The notes under the pieces were generated by a model. It was not told the origin of the DNA and did not search any database. It worked only from the letters and a program-made list of their open reading frames with translations. A DNA stretch of 64,000 bases, from NCBI GenBank assembly GCA_905196835.1, contig CAJJWN010000014.1, forward strand, positions 4,123 through 68,122. Direction: 5' to 3'. How positions within the stretch are numbered: position 1 is the first letter of the stretch; each line of letters opens with the position of its first letter. The translations under genes and the position numbers were made by a program. This document shows positions 48,939 to 59,949 of the stretch, piece by piece. Origin of the DNA: an uncultured Prevotella sp. (GTDB taxonomy: Bacteria > Bacteroidota > Bacteroidia > Bacteroidales > Bacteroidaceae).

Positions 48939-51056
48939 ATGGCAAAGCAAGACTTACATTTGACTCGCAACATCGGCATCATGGCCCACATCGATGCCGG
49001 TAAGACAACGACTTCTGAGCGTATCCTTTACTATACGGGTAAGACTCACAAAATCGGCGAGGTTCATGACGGTGCTGCTACAATGGACTGGATGGCACAG
49101 GAACAGGAGCGTGGTATAACCATCACCTCTGCTGCCACCACATGTTATTGGCATTATGACAACAAGCAGTTCAAGATAAACTTGATTGACACTCCGGGAC
49201 ACGTAGACTTCACCGCCGAGGTGGAGCGCTCTTTGCGCGTGCTTGACGGTGCCGTTGCTACATATTGCGCCGTAGGCGGCGTTCAGCCCCAGTCGGAGAC
49301 TGTATGGCGTCAGGCAGACAAGTACAACGTTCCGCGTCTTGGATATGTGAACAAGATGGACCGTTCTGGTGCAGACTATTTCGATGTTCTCCGCCAGATG
49401 AAGGAGGTTCTCGGCGCAAATCCTGTGTCATTGGTTATCCCTATCGGCAGCGAGGAAACCTTTAAGGGACTTGTTGACCTGATTAAGATGAAAGCCATTT
49501 TCTGGCACGACGAGACTCAGGGCGCAGAGTTCGAAATAGACGACATCCCCGCAGACCTCAAGGACGAGGCCGAGGAGTGGAGGGGCAAGCTGCTTGAGAG
49601 CGCAGCCGAGTTCGACGAGGCTCTTATGGAGAAGTATTTTGACGACCCCAATACGATTACTGAAGAGGAAATCATCGCTGCAATCCGCAAGGGTACGTTG
49701 GCAATGCAGTGCACTCCTATGCTCTGCGGTTCTTCTTTCAAGAACAAGGGCGTACAGACTTTGCTCGACTATATTTGCGCATTCCTTCCGTCGCCGCTCG
49801 ACACTCCGAATATTGTTGGTACAAACCCGACGACCGGCGAGGAGGAAGACCGTAAGCCGTCTGAGAACGAGCCTACTTCTGCACTCGCGTTCAAGATTGC
49901 CACTGACCCGTATGTTGGCCGTCTTGTGTTCTTCCGCGTTTATTCAGGAAAAGTTGAGGCCGGCTCGTATGTTTACAACACCCGCTCTGGCAAGAAGGAG
50001 CGCGTAAGCCGCTTGTTCCAGATGAACTCAAACAAGCAGGTTCCGATGGAAGTAATCGATGCCGGAGACATAGGTGCAGGTGTTGGTTTCAAGGATATCC
50101 GTACAGGAGACACTTTGTGCGACGAGGCTCATCCTATCGTGCTTGAGTCAATCACCTTCCCTGACCCTGTCATCGGTATTGCCGTTGAGCCTAAGAGCCA
50201 GGCAGACGTAGACAAGCTGGGTATCGGTCTTGCAAAACTTGCAGAGGAGGACCCGACATTCACCGTACATACTGACGAGCAGAGCGGCCAGACCGTTATC
50301 TCTGGTATGGGTGAGCTTCACCTCGACATCATCCTTGACCGTCTGAAGAGAGAGTTCAAGGTTGAGTGCAACCAAGGCAAGCCGCAGGTTAACTACAAGG
50401 AGGCAATTACCAAGACTGTCAACCTTCGTGAGGTTTACAAGAAGCAGAGCGGTGGCCGTGGTAAGTTTGCCGATATCATTGTCAACGTTGGTCCTATCGA
50501 CGAGGATTACAAGGAAGGCGGATTGCAGTTCATTAACGAAGTCAAGGGCGGTAACATTCCTAAGGAGTTCATTCCTTCTGTACAGAAGGGCTTTGAGACT
50601 GCTATGAAGAGCGGTGTGCTCGGCGGTTATCCTATGGATAGCCTGAAGGTTACCCTGCTTGACGGTTCGTTCCACCCGGTAGACTCAGACCAGTTGTCGT
50701 TCGAAATAGCAGCTCTCAACGCTTATAAGAGTGCTTGCGTGAAGGCAGGACCTGTGCTGATGGAGCCTATCATGAAGCTTGAGGTTGTTACTCCCGAGGA
50801 AAACATGGGTGACGTAATCGGCGACTTGAACAAGCGTCGCGGTCAGGTAGAAGGTATGGATGAGACACGTAGTGGTGCGCGTATCATCAGGGCTATGGTG
50901 CCGCTGGCTGAAATGTTTGGTTATGTTACCGCGCTTCGTACAATCACTTCTGGACGTGCGACAAGCTCTATGGAATATGACCATCACGCTCCGCTTTCAA
51001 GCTCTATCGCAAAGACCGTCCTTGAGGAAATCAAAGGCCGTGTAGACTTGGTATAA
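48939..51056 (+). CDS. fusA: Elongation factor G
   Basis: A 705-residue translocation GTPase. G motifs are [19 protein letters not shown] near residue 16, [16 protein letters not shown] and NKMDRSGAD. Domains II-V are complete ([34 protein letters not shown]). Normally followed by tuf in other phyla; here tuf is elsewhere and the S10 cluster follows directly. Confidence 0.98.
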   Translation: MAKQDLHLTRNIGIMAHIDAGKTTTSERILYYTGKTHKIGEVHDGAATMDWMAQEQERGITITSAATTCYWHYDNKQFKINLIDTPGHVDFTAEVERSLRVLDGAVATYCAVGGVQPQSETVWRQADKYNVPRLGYVNKMDRSGADYFDVLRQMKEVLGANPVSLVIPIGSEETFKGLVDLIKMKAIFWHDETQGAEFEIDDIPADLKDEAEEWRGKLLESAAEFDEALMEKYFDDPNTITEEEIIAAIRKGTLAMQCTPMLCGSSFKNKGVQTLLDYICAFLPSPLDTPNIVGTNPTTGEEEDRKPSENEPTSALAFKIATDPYVGRLVFFRVYSGKVEAGSYVYNTRSGKKERVSRLFQMNSNKQVPMEVIDAGDIGAGVGFKDIRTGDTLCDEAHPIVLESITFPDPVIGIAVEPKSQADVDKLGIGLAKLAEEDPTFTVHTDEQSGQTVISGMGELHLDIILDRLKREFKVECNQGKPQVNYKEAITKTVNLREVYKKQSGGRGKFADIIVNVGPIDEDYKEGGLQFINEVKGGNIPKEFIPSVQKGFETAMKSGVLGGYPMDSLKVTLLDGSFHPVDSDQLSFEIAALNAYKSACVKAGPVLMEPIMKLEVVTPEENMGDVIGDLNKRRGQVEGMDETRSGARIIRAMVPLAEMFGYVTALRTITSGRATSSMEYDHHAPLSSSIAKTVLEEIKGRVDLV

Positions 51057-51065
51057 CAAAATGAT

Positions 51066-51122
51066 AAAGAGAGTGAGGCGTTACGTTAGCGAATGACTCT
51101 TAACGGGCGTACCTCCTCTCTT
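51066..51122 (+). promoter_or_regulatory. Stem structure in the rpsJ leader
   Basis: AAGAGAGTGAGG (51067-51078) pairs imperfectly with CCTCCTCTCTT (51112-51122) around an inner complementary pair (ACGTTAG, CTTAACG). No T run follows. It may be a leader structure between fusA and the S10 cluster. Confidence 0.35.
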
Positions 51123-51151
51123 AAAAACTTTAATTTAAAAATTAAGATAAG

Positions 51152-51457
51152 ATGAGTCAGAAAATCAGAATCAAGCTGAAGTCTTACGACCACAAGTTGG
51201 TTGACAAGTCAGCAGAGAAAATCGTTAAAGCCGTGAAGGCTACAGGCGCAATCGTAAGCGGTCCTATCCCACTGCCTACACACAAGCGCATTTTCACTGT
51301 AAACCGCAGTACGTTTGTGAACAAGAAGGCGCGCGAGCAGTTCCAGCTCAGCGATTACAAGCGTCTTATCGACATCTACAGTTCAACGGCTAAGACTGTT
51401 GACGCGCTCATGAAACTTGAGTTGCCGAGTGGTGTTGAGGTAGAGATTAAAGTATAG
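51152..51457 (+). CDS. rpsJ: 30S ribosomal protein S10
   Basis: A 101-residue protein starting [25 protein letters not shown] with the S10 signature [28 protein letters not shown]. It also takes part in transcription antitermination with NusB. First gene of the S10 cluster; no promoter of its own was recognised. Confidence 0.98.
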   Translation: MSQKIRIKLKSYDHKLVDKSAEKIVKAVKATGAIVSGPIPLPTHKRIFTVNRSTFVNKKAREQFQLSDYKRLIDIYSSTAKTVDALMKLELPSGVEVEIKV

Positions 51458-51481
51458 TATAACTTTTTAATATTAATTGAA

Positions 51482-52096
51482 ATGCCAGGATTAATTGGAA
51501 GAAAAATCGGAATGACATCCGTTTTCAGTGCCGACGGCAAGAATGTGCCGTGCACTGTTATCGAAGCTGGTCCTTGTGTTGTTACCCAAGTGAAGACTGT
51601 CGAGAAAGACGGCTACAAGGCTGTTCAGCTTGGCTTCGGTGAAGCTAAGGAGAAGAACACTACAAAGCCTATGCAGGGAGTCTTCAAGAAGGCTGGTACG
51701 ACACCGAAGAGACACTTGGCCGAGTTCAAGTTTGATGAGGAGTACAACCTTGGTGACACTATCACCGTTGACATCTTCAACGATACTACTTTTGTAGACG
51801 TTGTTGGTACGTCAAAAGGAAAAGGTTTCCAGGGTGTAATGAAGCGTCATGGCTTCGGTGGTGTAGGTCAGAGTACCCACGGTCAGGACGACCGCGCCCG
51901 TAAGCCGGGTTCTATCGGCGCATGTTCTTATCCTGCAAAGGTGTTCAAGGGAATGCGCATGGCCGGACAGATGGGTGGCGACAGGGTCACAACCCAGAAT
52001 CTCAAAGTGTTAAAAGTAATACCGGAGCATAACCTCATCCTTGTGAAAGGTAGTGTTGCTGGTTGCAAAGGTTCAACCGTTTTAATTGAGAAATAA
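51482..52096 (+). CDS. rplC: 50S ribosomal protein L3
   Basis: A 204-residue bacterial-type L3: [15 protein letters not shown] start and the conserved [27 protein letters not shown] loop reaching toward the peptidyl-transferase centre. Its stop TAATGG overlaps the rplD start. Confidence 0.98.
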   Translation: MPGLIGRKIGMTSVFSADGKNVPCTVIEAGPCVVTQVKTVEKDGYKAVQLGFGEAKEKNTTKPMQGVFKKAGTTPKRHLAEFKFDEEYNLGDTITVDIFNDTTFVDVVGTSKGKGFQGVMKRHGFGGVGQSTHGQDDRARKPGSIGACSYPAKVFKGMRMAGQMGGDRVTTQNLKVLKVIPEHNLILVKGSVAGCKGSTVLIEK

Positions 52097-52725
52097 TGGA
52101 AATTAACGTATTAAATATCAAAGGTGAGGACACTGGGAGAAAGGTTACGTTAAACGAATCTGTCTTCGGCATTGAACCCAACGACCACGTTATTTATCTT
52201 GACGTTAAGCGTTACATGGCTGCACAGCGCCAAGGTACGGCTAAGGCTAAGGAAAGAAGCGAGCACGCTGGTTCAACTCGTAAGCTCGGACGCCAGAAGG
52301 GCGGTGGCGGTGCTCGCCGTGGTGACATCAATTCGCCGTTGCTCAGAGGTGGTGGCCGCGTATTTGGTCCTAAGCCCCGTGATTATAGCATAAAGATAAA
52401 TCACAAGACCACGCTTCTTGCACGTAAGAGTGCTTTGTCATACAAGGCAAAAGAGAATGCCATTATAATAGTTGAAGATTTCAATCTTGACGCTCCAAAG
52501 ACAAAAGATTTTGTAAATATTACTAAAAATCTTAAAGTTGACGGTAAGAAGCTGCTGTTCCTTTTGCCGGATGCAAATAAAAATGTATATTTGTCGGCTC
52601 GTAATTTGCAGCGCGCCGATGTTATGGCTGCGTCGACGCTTAATACCTATAAGGTATTGGATGCCGACGTACTTGTCATGACTGAAAATTCGCTGAAGAC
52701 AATCGACGAAATCTTAAACAAGTAA
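52096..52725 (+). CDS. rplD: 50S ribosomal protein L4
   Basis: A 209-residue tunnel-wall protein. The extended loop [20 protein letters not shown] and the surrounding globular domain are normal. In enterobacteria L4 represses the S10 operon; whether that holds here is unknown. Start overlaps rplC by one base. Confidence 0.98.
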   Translation: MEINVLNIKGEDTGRKVTLNESVFGIEPNDHVIYLDVKRYMAAQRQGTAKAKERSEHAGSTRKLGRQKGGGGARRGDINSPLLRGGGRVFGPKPRDYSIKINHKTTLLARKSALSYKAKENAIIIVEDFNLDAPKTKDFVNITKNLKVDGKKLLFLLPDANKNVYLSARNLQRADVMAASTLNTYKVLDADVLVMTENSLKTIDEILNK

Positions 52726-52741
52726 GAAGGAGAAAAGTATT

Positions 52742-53035
52742 ATGGCATTTATCATAAAACCGTTGGTCACTGAGAAGATGACCAAGATTACAGACAAGTG
52801 GCCTAACCGCTACGGCTTCATAGTTCGTCCGGAAGCAAACAAACTCCAAATCAAGAAGGAAGTCGAGAGTCTGTATAACGTCACAGTTGAGGATGTGAAC
52901 ACTATGCGTTATGCCGGCAAACGTTCGAGCCGTTATACGAAGGCAGGACTAATAAAAGGCCAGAAGAACGCATATAAGAAGGCTATCGTCACTCTTAAGG
53001 AGGGTGATACAATTGATTTTTACAGCAATATTTGA
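52742..53035 (+). CDS. rplW: 50S ribosomal protein L23
   Basis: A 97-residue protein at the exit tunnel that docks SRP and trigger factor. It starts MAFIIKPLVTEKMTKI and carries the family core YGFIVRPEANKLQIKKEVESLYNV. Confidence 0.97.
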   Translation: MAFIIKPLVTEKMTKITDKWPNRYGFIVRPEANKLQIKKEVESLYNVTVEDVNTMRYAGKRSSRYTKAGLIKGQKNAYKKAIVTLKEGDTIDFYSNI

Positions 53036-53044
53036 AAATAAAAA

Positions 53045-53872
53045 ATGGCAGTACGTAAATTTAAACCGGTAACTCCGGGTCAAAGACACAAGATTATTGG
53101 TACGTTCGAGGAAATTACTGCATCCGTACCAGAGAAGTCTCTCGTTTGCGGTAAGCGTTCTACCGGCGGTCGAAACAATACAGGAAAGATGACCATGCGC
53201 TATCTTGGTGGCGGTCATAAGAGAAAGTATCGTTTCATCGACTTCAAACGCGAGAAAGATGGTGTTCCTGCTGTAGTGAAGACAATCGAGTACGATCCGA
53301 ACCGTTCGGCTCGTATCGCATTGTTGTATTATGCAGATGGTGAAAAACGTTACATTATTGCTCCTAACGGACTGCAGGTTGGTGCAACCTTGATGTCTGG
53401 CAAAGACGCGGCGCCAGAGATTGGTAACGCGCTTCCTTTGGCAAACATTCCCGTTGGTACTGTAATTCACAACATTGAATTGCGTCCAGGACAGGGTGCG
53501 TTGCTCGTTCGTTCGGCTGGTAATTTTGCTCAGTTGACTTCTCGTGAAGGCAGTTATTGCGTTGTTAAGCTCCCTTCTGGTGAAACTCGCCAGATTCTTA
53601 GTGCTTGTAAGGCTACCGTCGGTAGTGTAGGAAATTCTGACCATGCTCTTGAGCAGTCCGGAAAGGCTGGACGTTCACGCTGGCTCGGACGCCGTCCTCA
53701 CAACCGTGGTGTTGTCATGAACCCGCATGATCACCCGATGGGTGGTGGTGAAGGACGTCAGTCTGGAGGCCATCCTCGTTCACGTAAGGGCTTGTATGCT
53801 AAGGGTCTCAAGACAAGGGCTCCGAAGAAGCTTTCTAACAAGTACATTATTGAAAGAGCTAATAAGAAATAA
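53045..53872 (+). CDS. rplB: 50S ribosomal protein L2
   Basis: A 275-residue core protein required for peptidyl-transferase assembly. [17 protein letters not shown] start, [20 protein letters not shown] and the conserved [18 protein letters not shown] motif, whose His lies near the active centre. Ends in a basic tail. Confidence 0.98.
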   Translation: MAVRKFKPVTPGQRHKIIGTFEEITASVPEKSLVCGKRSTGGRNNTGKMTMRYLGGGHKRKYRFIDFKREKDGVPAVVKTIEYDPNRSARIALLYYADGEKRYIIAPNGLQVGATLMSGKDAAPEIGNALPLANIPVGTVIHNIELRPGQGALLVRSAGNFAQLTSREGSYCVVKLPSGETRQILSACKATVGSVGNSDHALEQSGKAGRSRWLGRRPHNRGVVMNPHDHPMGGGEGRQSGGHPRSRKGLYAKGLKTRAPKKLSNKYIIERANKK

Positions 53873-53893
53873 TCAAGTTAACTAAGAGTAATT

Positions 53894-54160
53894 ATGAGTC
53901 GTTCATTAAAGAAAGGTCCATATATCAACGTTTCGCTCGAGAAGAAAATCCTTGCGATGAACGAAAGCGGAAAGAAGAGCGTTGTCAAGACGTGGGCCAG
54001 GGCATCAGTGATTTCTCCTGATTTTGTAGGCCACACTGTTGCAGTTCATAACGGAAATAAATTCATACCTGTTTACATTACCGAGAATATGGTAGGACAC
54101 AAGCTTGGGGAATTCTCCCTGACGCGTCGCTTTGGAGGCCATGCCGGTAACAAAAAGTAA
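53894..54160 (+). CDS. rpsS: 30S ribosomal protein S19
   Basis: An 88-residue protein: [20 protein letters not shown] start, signature [34 protein letters not shown] in segments. Forms the 30S head with S13 (rpsM at 62949). Confidence 0.98.
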   Translation: MSRSLKKGPYINVSLEKKILAMNESGKKSVVKTWARASVISPDFVGHTVAVHNGNKFIPVYITENMVGHKLGEFSLTRRFGGHAGNKK

Positions 54161-54196
54161 AATAGGCTAACCATTGAAAAAATAAAGGAAAATATA

Positions 54197-54601
54197 ATGG
54201 GAGCAAGAAAAAAGATAGCGGCTGAAAAAAGAAAAGAAGCCCGTAAGACATTGTATTTCGCTAAGCTTAAAGGCGTGCCCTCTTCTCCGCGTAAGATGCG
54301 TTATGTAGTAGACATGATTCGCGGAATGGAGGTAAATCACGCCCTCGGTGTCTTGAAGTTCTCGAAGAAGGCAGCGGCTGCCGATGTGGAGAAACTTTTG
54401 CGTTCTGCCATAGCGAATTGGGAAGTTAAGAATGACCGTAAAGCTAAAGACGGCGAGCTTTATATCTCTAAAGTATTCGTTGACGAGGGTGTCACGATGA
54501 AGCGTATGAGACCGGCACCTCAGGGACGTGGCTACCGTATCCGTAAGCGTAGCAATCACGTTACATTGTTTGTAGATGCCAAAACTAATGACGAAAAATA
54601 A
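54197..54601 (+). CDS. rplV: 50S ribosomal protein L22
   Basis: A 134-residue tunnel protein. Conserved core [22 protein letters not shown] and the tunnel loop [21 protein letters not shown] are present, wild-type in the region where macrolide-resistance indels arise. Confidence 0.97.
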   Translation: MGARKKIAAEKRKEARKTLYFAKLKGVPSSPRKMRYVVDMIRGMEVNHALGVLKFSKKAAAADVEKLLRSAIANWEVKNDRKAKDGELYISKVFVDEGVTMKRMRPAPQGRGYRIRKRSNHVTLFVDAKTNDEK

Positions 54602-54609
54602 GAAGCAGA

Positions 54610-55329
54610 ATGGGACAGAAAGTTAATCCAATAAGCAACCGTCTCGGTATAATCAGGGGTTGGGATTCAAATTGGTTCGGTGGAAAGAACTTTGGTGACA
54701 ACCTCGTTGAGGATATGAAAATCCGCAAGTACCTGAACGAGCGTCTGGCAAAGGCCAGCGTGTCTCGCATCGTCATTGAGCGTACGCTGAAACTAGTCAC
54801 AATCACAATCTGTACGGCTCGTCCGGGACTGGTAATAGGCAAGGGCGGCCAGGATGTAGACAAGTTGAAGGAAGAGCTGAAGAAGCTTTACGACAAGGAG
54901 ATACAAATCAATATTTACGAAGTTAAGAAACCGGAGCTTGATGCGACAATCGTAGCTAATAACATTGCGCGCCAGGTTGAGGGTAAGATTGCTTACCGCC
55001 GTGCAATAAAAATGGCTGTAGCTAATACGATGCGTGCCGGAGCTGAGGGTATCAAGGTGCAGATAACAGGCCGTCTTAACGGTGCTGAAATGGCACGTAA
55101 GGAAATGTATAAGGAGGGACGTACTCCTCTGCATACATTCCGTGCGGACATTGACTTCTGCCAGGCTGAGGCTCTCACGAAGGTAGGTTTGTTGGGCATT
55201 AAGGTTTGGATTTGCCGCGGCGAGGTTTACGGAAAGCGTGACCTCTCTGTCAATTTCTCGCAGGAGAAGCAAGGTGGACGTCCTAACGGCAAGTCAAGAA
55301 TTAATCGTAAGAGAAGCAATAACCGTTAA
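54610..55329 (+). CDS. rpsC: 30S ribosomal protein S3
   Basis: A 239-residue protein: [20 protein letters not shown] start, type II KH domain with [16 protein letters not shown], and the C-terminal domain with [20 protein letters not shown]. It lines the mRNA entry channel with S4 and S5. Confidence 0.98.
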   Translation: MGQKVNPISNRLGIIRGWDSNWFGGKNFGDNLVEDMKIRKYLNERLAKASVSRIVIERTLKLVTITICTARPGLVIGKGGQDVDKLKEELKKLYDKEIQINIYEVKKPELDATIVANNIARQVEGKIAYRRAIKMAVANTMRAGAEGIKVQITGRLNGAEMARKEMYKEGRTPLHTFRADIDFCQAEALTKVGLLGIKVWICRGEVYGKRDLSVNFSQEKQGGRPNGKSRINRKRSNNR

Positions 55330-55343
55330 AGAAAGAATCTATC

Positions 55344-55772
55344 ATGTTACAGCCAAAAAGAGTAAAATATAGAAGACCTCAAGACGGACGTGGCAATAAG
55401 GGCAACGCCCACAGAGGGACACAACTGGCTTTTGGTTCGTTTGGCATCAAGACGCTTGAGGCCAAATGGCTGGATAGCCGCCAGATAGAGGCTGCCCGTG
55501 TAGCAGTCAACCGTTATATGCAGCGTGAGGGTCAGGTTTGGATTAGGATATTCCCGGACAAGCCTATAACTCGCAAACCTGCCGATGTCCGAATGGGTAA
55601 AGGTAAGGGTGACCCCGCAGGATGGGTCGCTCCTGTTACTCCGGGACGTATCCTCTTCGAAGTTGAAGGCGTTTCGTTTGACGTTGCAAAGGAGGCTCTC
55701 CGCCTCGCAGCCCAGAAACTGCCGGTAAAGACAAAGTTTGTTGTTAGACGTGATTACGATAAAAACGCTTGA
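55344..55772 (+). CDS. rplP: 50S ribosomal protein L16
   Basis: A 142-residue protein: [20 protein letters not shown] start, [21 protein letters not shown] motif. It helps position the acceptor end of A-site tRNA. The stop is two bases before the rpmC ATG at 55775. Confidence 0.97.
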   Translation: MLQPKRVKYRRPQDGRGNKGNAHRGTQLAFGSFGIKTLEAKWLDSRQIEAARVAVNRYMQREGQVWIRIFPDKPITRKPADVRMGKGKGDPAGWVAPVTPGRILFEVEGVSFDVAKEALRLAAQKLPVKTKFVVRRDYDKNA

Positions 55773-55774
55773 TT

Positions 55775-55969
55775 ATGAAGATTAAAGAAGTAAGGGAACT
55801 TGAAACCAAGGACTTGGTTGAGAGGCTTGAGGCAGAGGTTGCAAAGTACCATCAGATGAAATTGAATCATGCAATCACGCCGTTGGAGAATCCTTCGCAG
55901 ATTAAAGCGGCTCGTCGTGATATCGCGCGCATGAAAACGGTTCTCCGTCAGAGGGAGCTTAACAAATAA
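55775..55969 (+). CDS. rpmC: 50S ribosomal protein L29
   Basis: A 64-residue two-helix protein: MKIKEVRELETKDLVERLEAEV and the family end INPS-like SQIKAARRDIARMKTVLRQRE. Start taken at ATG 55775 rather than the in-frame TTG at 55769, which lies inside rplP. Confidence 0.95.
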   Translation: MKIKEVRELETKDLVERLEAEVAKYHQMKLNHAITPLENPSQIKAARRDIARMKTVLRQRELNK

Positions 55970-55981
55970 CAATGGTTCAAG

Positions 55982-56239
55982 ATGGAAAAGAGAAATTTAA
56001 GAAAGACAAGAACGGGTGTCGTGACAAGCAACAAGATGGATAAAACCATTGTTATTGCAGCCAAGTTCAAAGAGATGCACCCTATATATGGCAAGTTTGT
56101 CCAAAAGACAAAGAAGTACCATGTACATGACGAAAAGAATGAGGCAAATGTAGGTGATACAGTGCTCATTATGGAAACCCGTCCTTTGAGTAAGACAAAG
56201 AGGTGGAGATTGGTTCAAATAATTGAAAAAGCTAAGTAA
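55982..56239 (+). CDS. rpsQ: 30S ribosomal protein S17
   Basis: An 85-residue OB-fold protein: [20 protein letters not shown] start region, [19 protein letters not shown] and the [14 protein letters not shown] end. Two bases separate it from rplN. Confidence 0.97.
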   Translation: MEKRNLRKTRTGVVTSNKMDKTIVIAAKFKEMHPIYGKFVQKTKKYHVHDEKNEANVGDTVLIMETRPLSKTKRWRLVQIIEKAK

Positions 56240-56241
56240 TT

Positions 56242-56607
56242 ATGATACAGGCAGAATCAAGACTTACAGTATGTGATAACAGCGGTGCGCGCGAGGCTCT
56301 TTGCATTCGCGTGTTGGGTGGCACGCGCCGTCGTTATGCAAGTGTTGGTGACGTTATTGTCGTTGCAGTCAAGAATGTCATCCCGTCAAGTGATTTGAAA
56401 AAGGGTGCAGTATCTAAGGCTTTGATTGTCCGCACAAAGAAAGAAATACGCCGTGCTGACGGCTCATACATCCGTTTCGACGATAATGCTTGTGTATTGC
56501 TGAACAATGCAGGCGAGCTTCGTGGAAGCCGTATTTTCGGCCCTGTCGCACGTGAACTCCGTGCGGTGAATATGAAAGTCGTATCTTTGGCACCTGAGGT
56601 CCTTTAA
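56242..56607 (+). CDS. rplN: 50S ribosomal protein L14
   Basis: A 121-residue protein: [20 protein letters not shown] start, signature [29 protein letters not shown] in segments, and [11 protein letters not shown]. Forms an intersubunit bridge. Confidence 0.98.
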   Translation: MIQAESRLTVCDNSGAREALCIRVLGGTRRRYASVGDVIVVAVKNVIPSSDLKKGAVSKALIVRTKKEIRRADGSYIRFDDNACVLLNNAGELRGSRIFGPVARELRAVNMKVVSLAPEVL

Positions 56608-56627
56608 CATTTTAAAGTAAGTAAGTA

Positions 56628-56948
56628 ATGAGCAAGTTACATATAAAAAGAAATGACACGGTCGTTGTCTTGGCCGGTGAGGACAAAGGCAAGACAGGCA
56701 AGGTGCTTAGGGTTCTGGTGGAGAAGCAGCGCGCCATTGTAGAAGGCGTGAATATGGTTTCAAAGAACATGAAACCCAGTGCGAAATATCCCCAGGGAGG
56801 CATTATCAAGCAGGAAGCGCCTATCCATGTTTCAAACTTGAGCCTGATTGACCCGAAGAGTGGCAAGCCTACTCGTATTGCAATCAAGAGGACAGAGGAC
56901 GGCAAAAAAGTTCGTATAGCTAAAAAATCAGGGGAGGAAATCAAATAA
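56628..56948 (+). CDS. rplX: 50S ribosomal protein L24
   Basis: A 106-residue assembly-initiating protein with the KOW motif [19 protein letters not shown] and the later [19 protein letters not shown]. Its stop TAATGAA overlaps the rplE start by one base. Confidence 0.97.
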   Translation: MSKLHIKRNDTVVVLAGEDKGKTGKVLRVLVEKQRAIVEGVNMVSKNMKPSAKYPQGGIIKQEAPIHVSNLSLIDPKSGKPTRIAIKRTEDGKKVRIAKKSGEEIK

Positions 56949-57502
56949 TGAATACAGCTGAATTAAAGAAGGTATATGCGGAGACAATCGCTCCCGCGCT
57001 GCAAAAACAGTTCAATTATTCTTCTAAGATGCAGGTGCCTGTCCTGAAGAAGATTGTGGTAAACCAGGGACTTGGAGATGCTACGCAAGACAGAAAAATC
57101 ATTGACGTGGCAATCAACGAGATAACAATGATTACCGGCCAGAAAGCTGTCGCTACATATTCAAAAAAGGATATCGCGAACTTCAAGCTTCGTAAGAAGA
57201 TGCCTATCGGTGTAATGGTTACTTTGCGCCGTGACCGCATGTATGAATTCCTTGAGAGGCTTATCCGCATAGCCTTGCCGCGTATCCGCGACTTCAAAGG
57301 TATCGAGAGCAAGTTTGACGGTCGTGGCAACTATACCCTTGGTATACAGGAGCAGATAATTTTCCCGGAAATCAATATCGATACTATCGATAAAATCCAG
57401 GGTATGAACATAACGTTCGTTACCTCTGCTCAGACAGACGAAGAGGGTTATGCGCTGCTCAAGGCATTTGGTTTACCTTTCAAGAACGCTAAAAACGATT
57501 AA
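56948..57502 (+). CDS. rplE: 50S ribosomal protein L5
   Basis: A 184-residue 5S-rRNA-binding protein. [44 protein letters not shown] and [17 protein letters not shown] are conserved. Coupled to rplX by a one-base overlap. Confidence 0.98.
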   Translation: MNTAELKKVYAETIAPALQKQFNYSSKMQVPVLKKIVVNQGLGDATQDRKIIDVAINEITMITGQKAVATYSKKDIANFKLRKKMPIGVMVTLRRDRMYEFLERLIRIALPRIRDFKGIESKFDGRGNYTLGIQEQIIFPEINIDTIDKIQGMNITFVTSAQTDEEGYALLKAFGLPFKNAKND

Positions 57503-57507
57503 GAGAT

Positions 57508-57810
57508 ATGGCAAAAGAATCAATGAAAGCCCGCGAGGTAAAGCGCGCGAAGCTTGTTGCGCGTTACGCAGAGAAGCGTGCGGCTTTGAAGAAAATCATT
57601 GCAACGACAGATGACCCGGCAGAGGCATATGAGGCTGCAAGAAAGTTGCAGAGCATTCCGCGTAATGCTAACCCCATACGCCTGCACAACCGTTGCAAGA
57701 TAACTGGCCGTCCGAAGGGCTACATGCGTCAGTTCGGCCTTTCGCGTATCCAGTTCCGTGAGATGGCTTCGGCCGGCCTCATTCCTGGAGTTAAGAAGGC
57801 GAGCTGGTAA
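57508..57810 (+). CDS. rpsN: 30S ribosomal protein S14 (zinc-independent form)
   Basis: A 100-residue protein of the long, zinc-free type: the C-terminal [20 protein letters not shown] lacks the CxxC pairs of short S14. The end IPGVKKASW is standard. Located between rplE and rpsH as usual. Confidence 0.97.
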   Translation: MAKESMKAREVKRAKLVARYAEKRAALKKIIATTDDPAEAYEAARKLQSIPRNANPIRLHNRCKITGRPKGYMRQFGLSRIQFREMASAGLIPGVKKASW

Positions 57811-57873
57811 GAATAAACAGGAAGTTTTATTTAATATTGTCGGGGCAGTCCCGATTAATTAAACAATTATTTT

Positions 57874-58269
57874 ATGACAGATCCAATAGCAGATTATCTG
57901 ACGAGGTTGAGAAACGCAATCATGGCTCATCACCGTGTTGTTGAAGTACCAGCTTCAAACTTGAAGAAAGAGATTACTAAAATCCTCTTCGAGAAAGGTT
58001 ACATCCTGAACTACAAGTTCATTGAGGACGGACCACAGGGAACAATCAAGGTTGCGTTGAAGTATGATCCCGCAACTAAGGAAAACGCCATCAGGTGCTT
58101 GAAGAGAGTGTCTACACCGGGTTTGCGCAAGTATACCGGTTACAAAGACATGCCGAGAGTTATTAACGGATTGGGTATAGCAATATTGTCCACATCCAAA
58201 GGTGTAATGACAGACAAAGAGGCTAAGGCGCTTAAGATAGGCGGTGAAGTTCTTTGCTATGTATATTAA
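57874..58269 (+). CDS. rpsH: 30S ribosomal protein S8
   Basis: A 131-residue 16S-central-domain protein: MTDPIADYLTRLRNAIMAHH start and the GIAILSTSKGVMTDKEAKAL motif near the end. In E. coli S8 regulates the spc operon; no obvious binding mimic was found here. Confidence 0.97.
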   Translation: MTDPIADYLTRLRNAIMAHHRVVEVPASNLKKEITKILFEKGYILNYKFIEDGPQGTIKVALKYDPATKENAIRCLKRVSTPGLRKYTGYKDMPRVINGLGIAILSTSKGVMTDKEAKALKIGGEVLCYVY

Positions 58270-58285
58270 TTTAGGAGGATTGAAA

Positions 58286-58852
58286 ATGTCAAGAATAGGT
58301 AAATTGCCAATCAGCATTCCTTCTGGAGTCACTGTTACTCTCAACAATGGTGTTGTCGGCGTAAAAGGCCCAAAGGGTGAACTTTCGCAAAAAGTGGATT
58401 CTTCAATCATCGTAAAGATAGAAGACAATCATATATTGTTTGAAATAGACGAGAACAGCCCTGTAAACTACAAGCAGAAACAGGCATTCCATGGCCTTTA
58501 TCGTGCGCTTGTGAACAACATGGTTGTTGGTGTAAGCGAGGGCTACAAGAAAGTTCTGGAGCTTGTCGGAGTCGGCTACCGTGTCTCCAACCAGGGAAAC
58601 ATAATAGAATTTGCTTTGGGATACACTCATCCTATATTCATCCAGTTGCCAAAGGAAGTAAAGGTTGAGACCAAGTCTGAAAGGAATCAAAATCCTGTCA
58701 TCATTTTGGAATCTTGCGACAAAGCGTTGCTCGGACTTATTTGTGCAAAAATCCGCTCTTTCCGTATGCCTGAACCTTACAAGGGCAAGGGTATATTGTT
58801 CCAAGGCGAAGTCATCCGCAGAAAGTCTGGTAAGACTGCCGCTGCTAAGTAA
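58286..58852 (+). CDS. rplF: 50S ribosomal protein L6
   Basis: A 188-residue protein from ATG 58286, chosen because it gives the family start MSRIGKLPISIPSGV and a good Shine-Dalgarno (TAGGAGG) lies 9 bases upstream. The longer frame from 58244 overlaps rpsH. The motif MPEPYKGKGILFQGEVIRRK near the end is typical. Confidence 0.97.
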   Translation: MSRIGKLPISIPSGVTVTLNNGVVGVKGPKGELSQKVDSSIIVKIEDNHILFEIDENSPVNYKQKQAFHGLYRALVNNMVVGVSEGYKKVLELVGVGYRVSNQGNIIEFALGYTHPIFIQLPKEVKVETKSERNQNPVIILESCDKALLGLICAKIRSFRMPEPYKGKGILFQGEVIRRKSGKTAAAK

Positions 58853-58870
58853 CTTTAATATTTTACGATT

Positions 58871-59215
58871 ATGACAACAAAGAAAACAGAAAGGCGAATT
58901 AAGATAAAGTTCAGAATCCGTAAGCGTGTAAACGGGACGGCTGAACGTCCGCGCATGAGCGTATTCCGCAGCAACAAGCAGATATATGTACAGGTAATCA
59001 ATGATTTGACCGGAACGACATTGGTTTCGGCGTCATCTCTTGGTATGGAGGCTATGCCTAAATGTGCGCAGGCTGCCAAAGTCGGCGAACTTATTGCAAA
59101 GAAAGCCGTAGAGGCTGGTATTTCAAAAGTAGTGTTCGACCGTAATGGCTACCTTTACCATGGCCGTGTCAAGGAGCTTGCAGATGCAGCACGTAAGGGA
59201 GGACTTAATTTTTAA
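58871..59215 (+). CDS. rplR: 50S ribosomal protein L18
   Basis: A 114-residue 5S-rRNA-binding protein: [38 protein letters not shown] and the end [19 protein letters not shown]. Six bases before rpsE. Confidence 0.97.
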   Translation: MTTKKTERRIKIKFRIRKRVNGTAERPRMSVFRSNKQIYVQVINDLTGTTLVSASSLGMEAMPKCAQAAKVGELIAKKAVEAGISKVVFDRNGYLYHGRVKELADAARKGGLNF

Positions 59216-59221
59216 TCAATT

Positions 59222-59734
59222 ATGGCAATGAATAAAGTTAAGATAAATAGCGACATTGAGTTAAAGGACAGGTTGGTTGCCATTAACCGTGTCACCAAAG
59301 TGACAAAAGGTGGCCGTACTTTCACCTTCGCCGCAATCGTTGTTGTCGGTGACGGCAACGGCGTGATAGGCTGGGGACTTGGAAAGGCTGGTGAAGTTAC
59401 AGCTGCTATTTCTAAAGGCGTGGAGGCTGCCAAGAAGAATCTTGTGAAGGTTCCGGTCTTGAAAGGTACTGTTCCTCATGAGATAGAAGCGACTTTTGGA
59501 GGTGCGCGTGTATTCTTGAAGCCTGCAGCGGCCGGTACTGGTCTCGTGGCAGGTGGTGCTATGCGTGCAGTGCTCGAGAGCGTGGGAGTGAAGGATATTC
59601 TTGCCAAGTCAAAGGGCTCGTCTAATCCTCACAACCTTGTTAAAGCTACGATTGTGGCGTTGAGCCAGATGCGTGATGCATACACCATTGCCAAGACGCG
59701 TGGAATAAGCATGGAAAAAGTATTCAGAGGATAA
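59222..59734 (+). CDS. rpsE: 30S ribosomal protein S5
   Basis: A 170-residue protein. The N-terminal double-stranded-RNA-binding-like domain has [20 protein letters not shown] and [17 protein letters not shown]. The C-terminal domain has [21 protein letters not shown]. It contributes to decoding accuracy with S4 and S12. Confidence 0.98.
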   Translation: MAMNKVKINSDIELKDRLVAINRVTKVTKGGRTFTFAAIVVVGDGNGVIGWGLGKAGEVTAAISKGVEAAKKNLVKVPVLKGTVPHEIEATFGGARVFLKPAAAGTGLVAGGAMRAVLESVGVKDILAKSKGSSNPHNLVKATIVALSQMRDAYTIAKTRGISMEKVFRG

Positions 59735-59744
59735 GGAGGCGAAA

Positions 59745-59921
59745 ATGGCAACAATAAAAATCAAGCAGATTAAAAGCAAAATCGGTGCTCCGATAGACCA
59801 GAAGCGTACTCTTGATGCTCTGGGCTTGCATAAGATATCTCAAGTTGTAGAGCGTGAGGATTCTCCGTCTTTGCGCGGTATGATAAGGAAGGTTCACCAT
59901 TTGGTAACCGTTATCGAGTAA
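59745..59921 (+). CDS. rpmD: 50S ribosomal protein L30
   Basis: A 58-residue gene read directly from the sequence between rpsE and rplO: MATIKIKQIKSKIGAPIDQK start, then LDALGLHKISQVVERED and the end MIRKVHHLVTVIE. This is the bacterial L30 pattern. A clear Shine-Dalgarno (AAGGAGG) lies before ATG 59745. Confidence 0.96.
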   Translation: MATIKIKQIKSKIGAPIDQKRTLDALGLHKISQVVEREDSPSLRGMIRKVHHLVTVIE

Positions 59922-59949
59922 ATAACTTTCAAAAAATCAAGGATTTATT

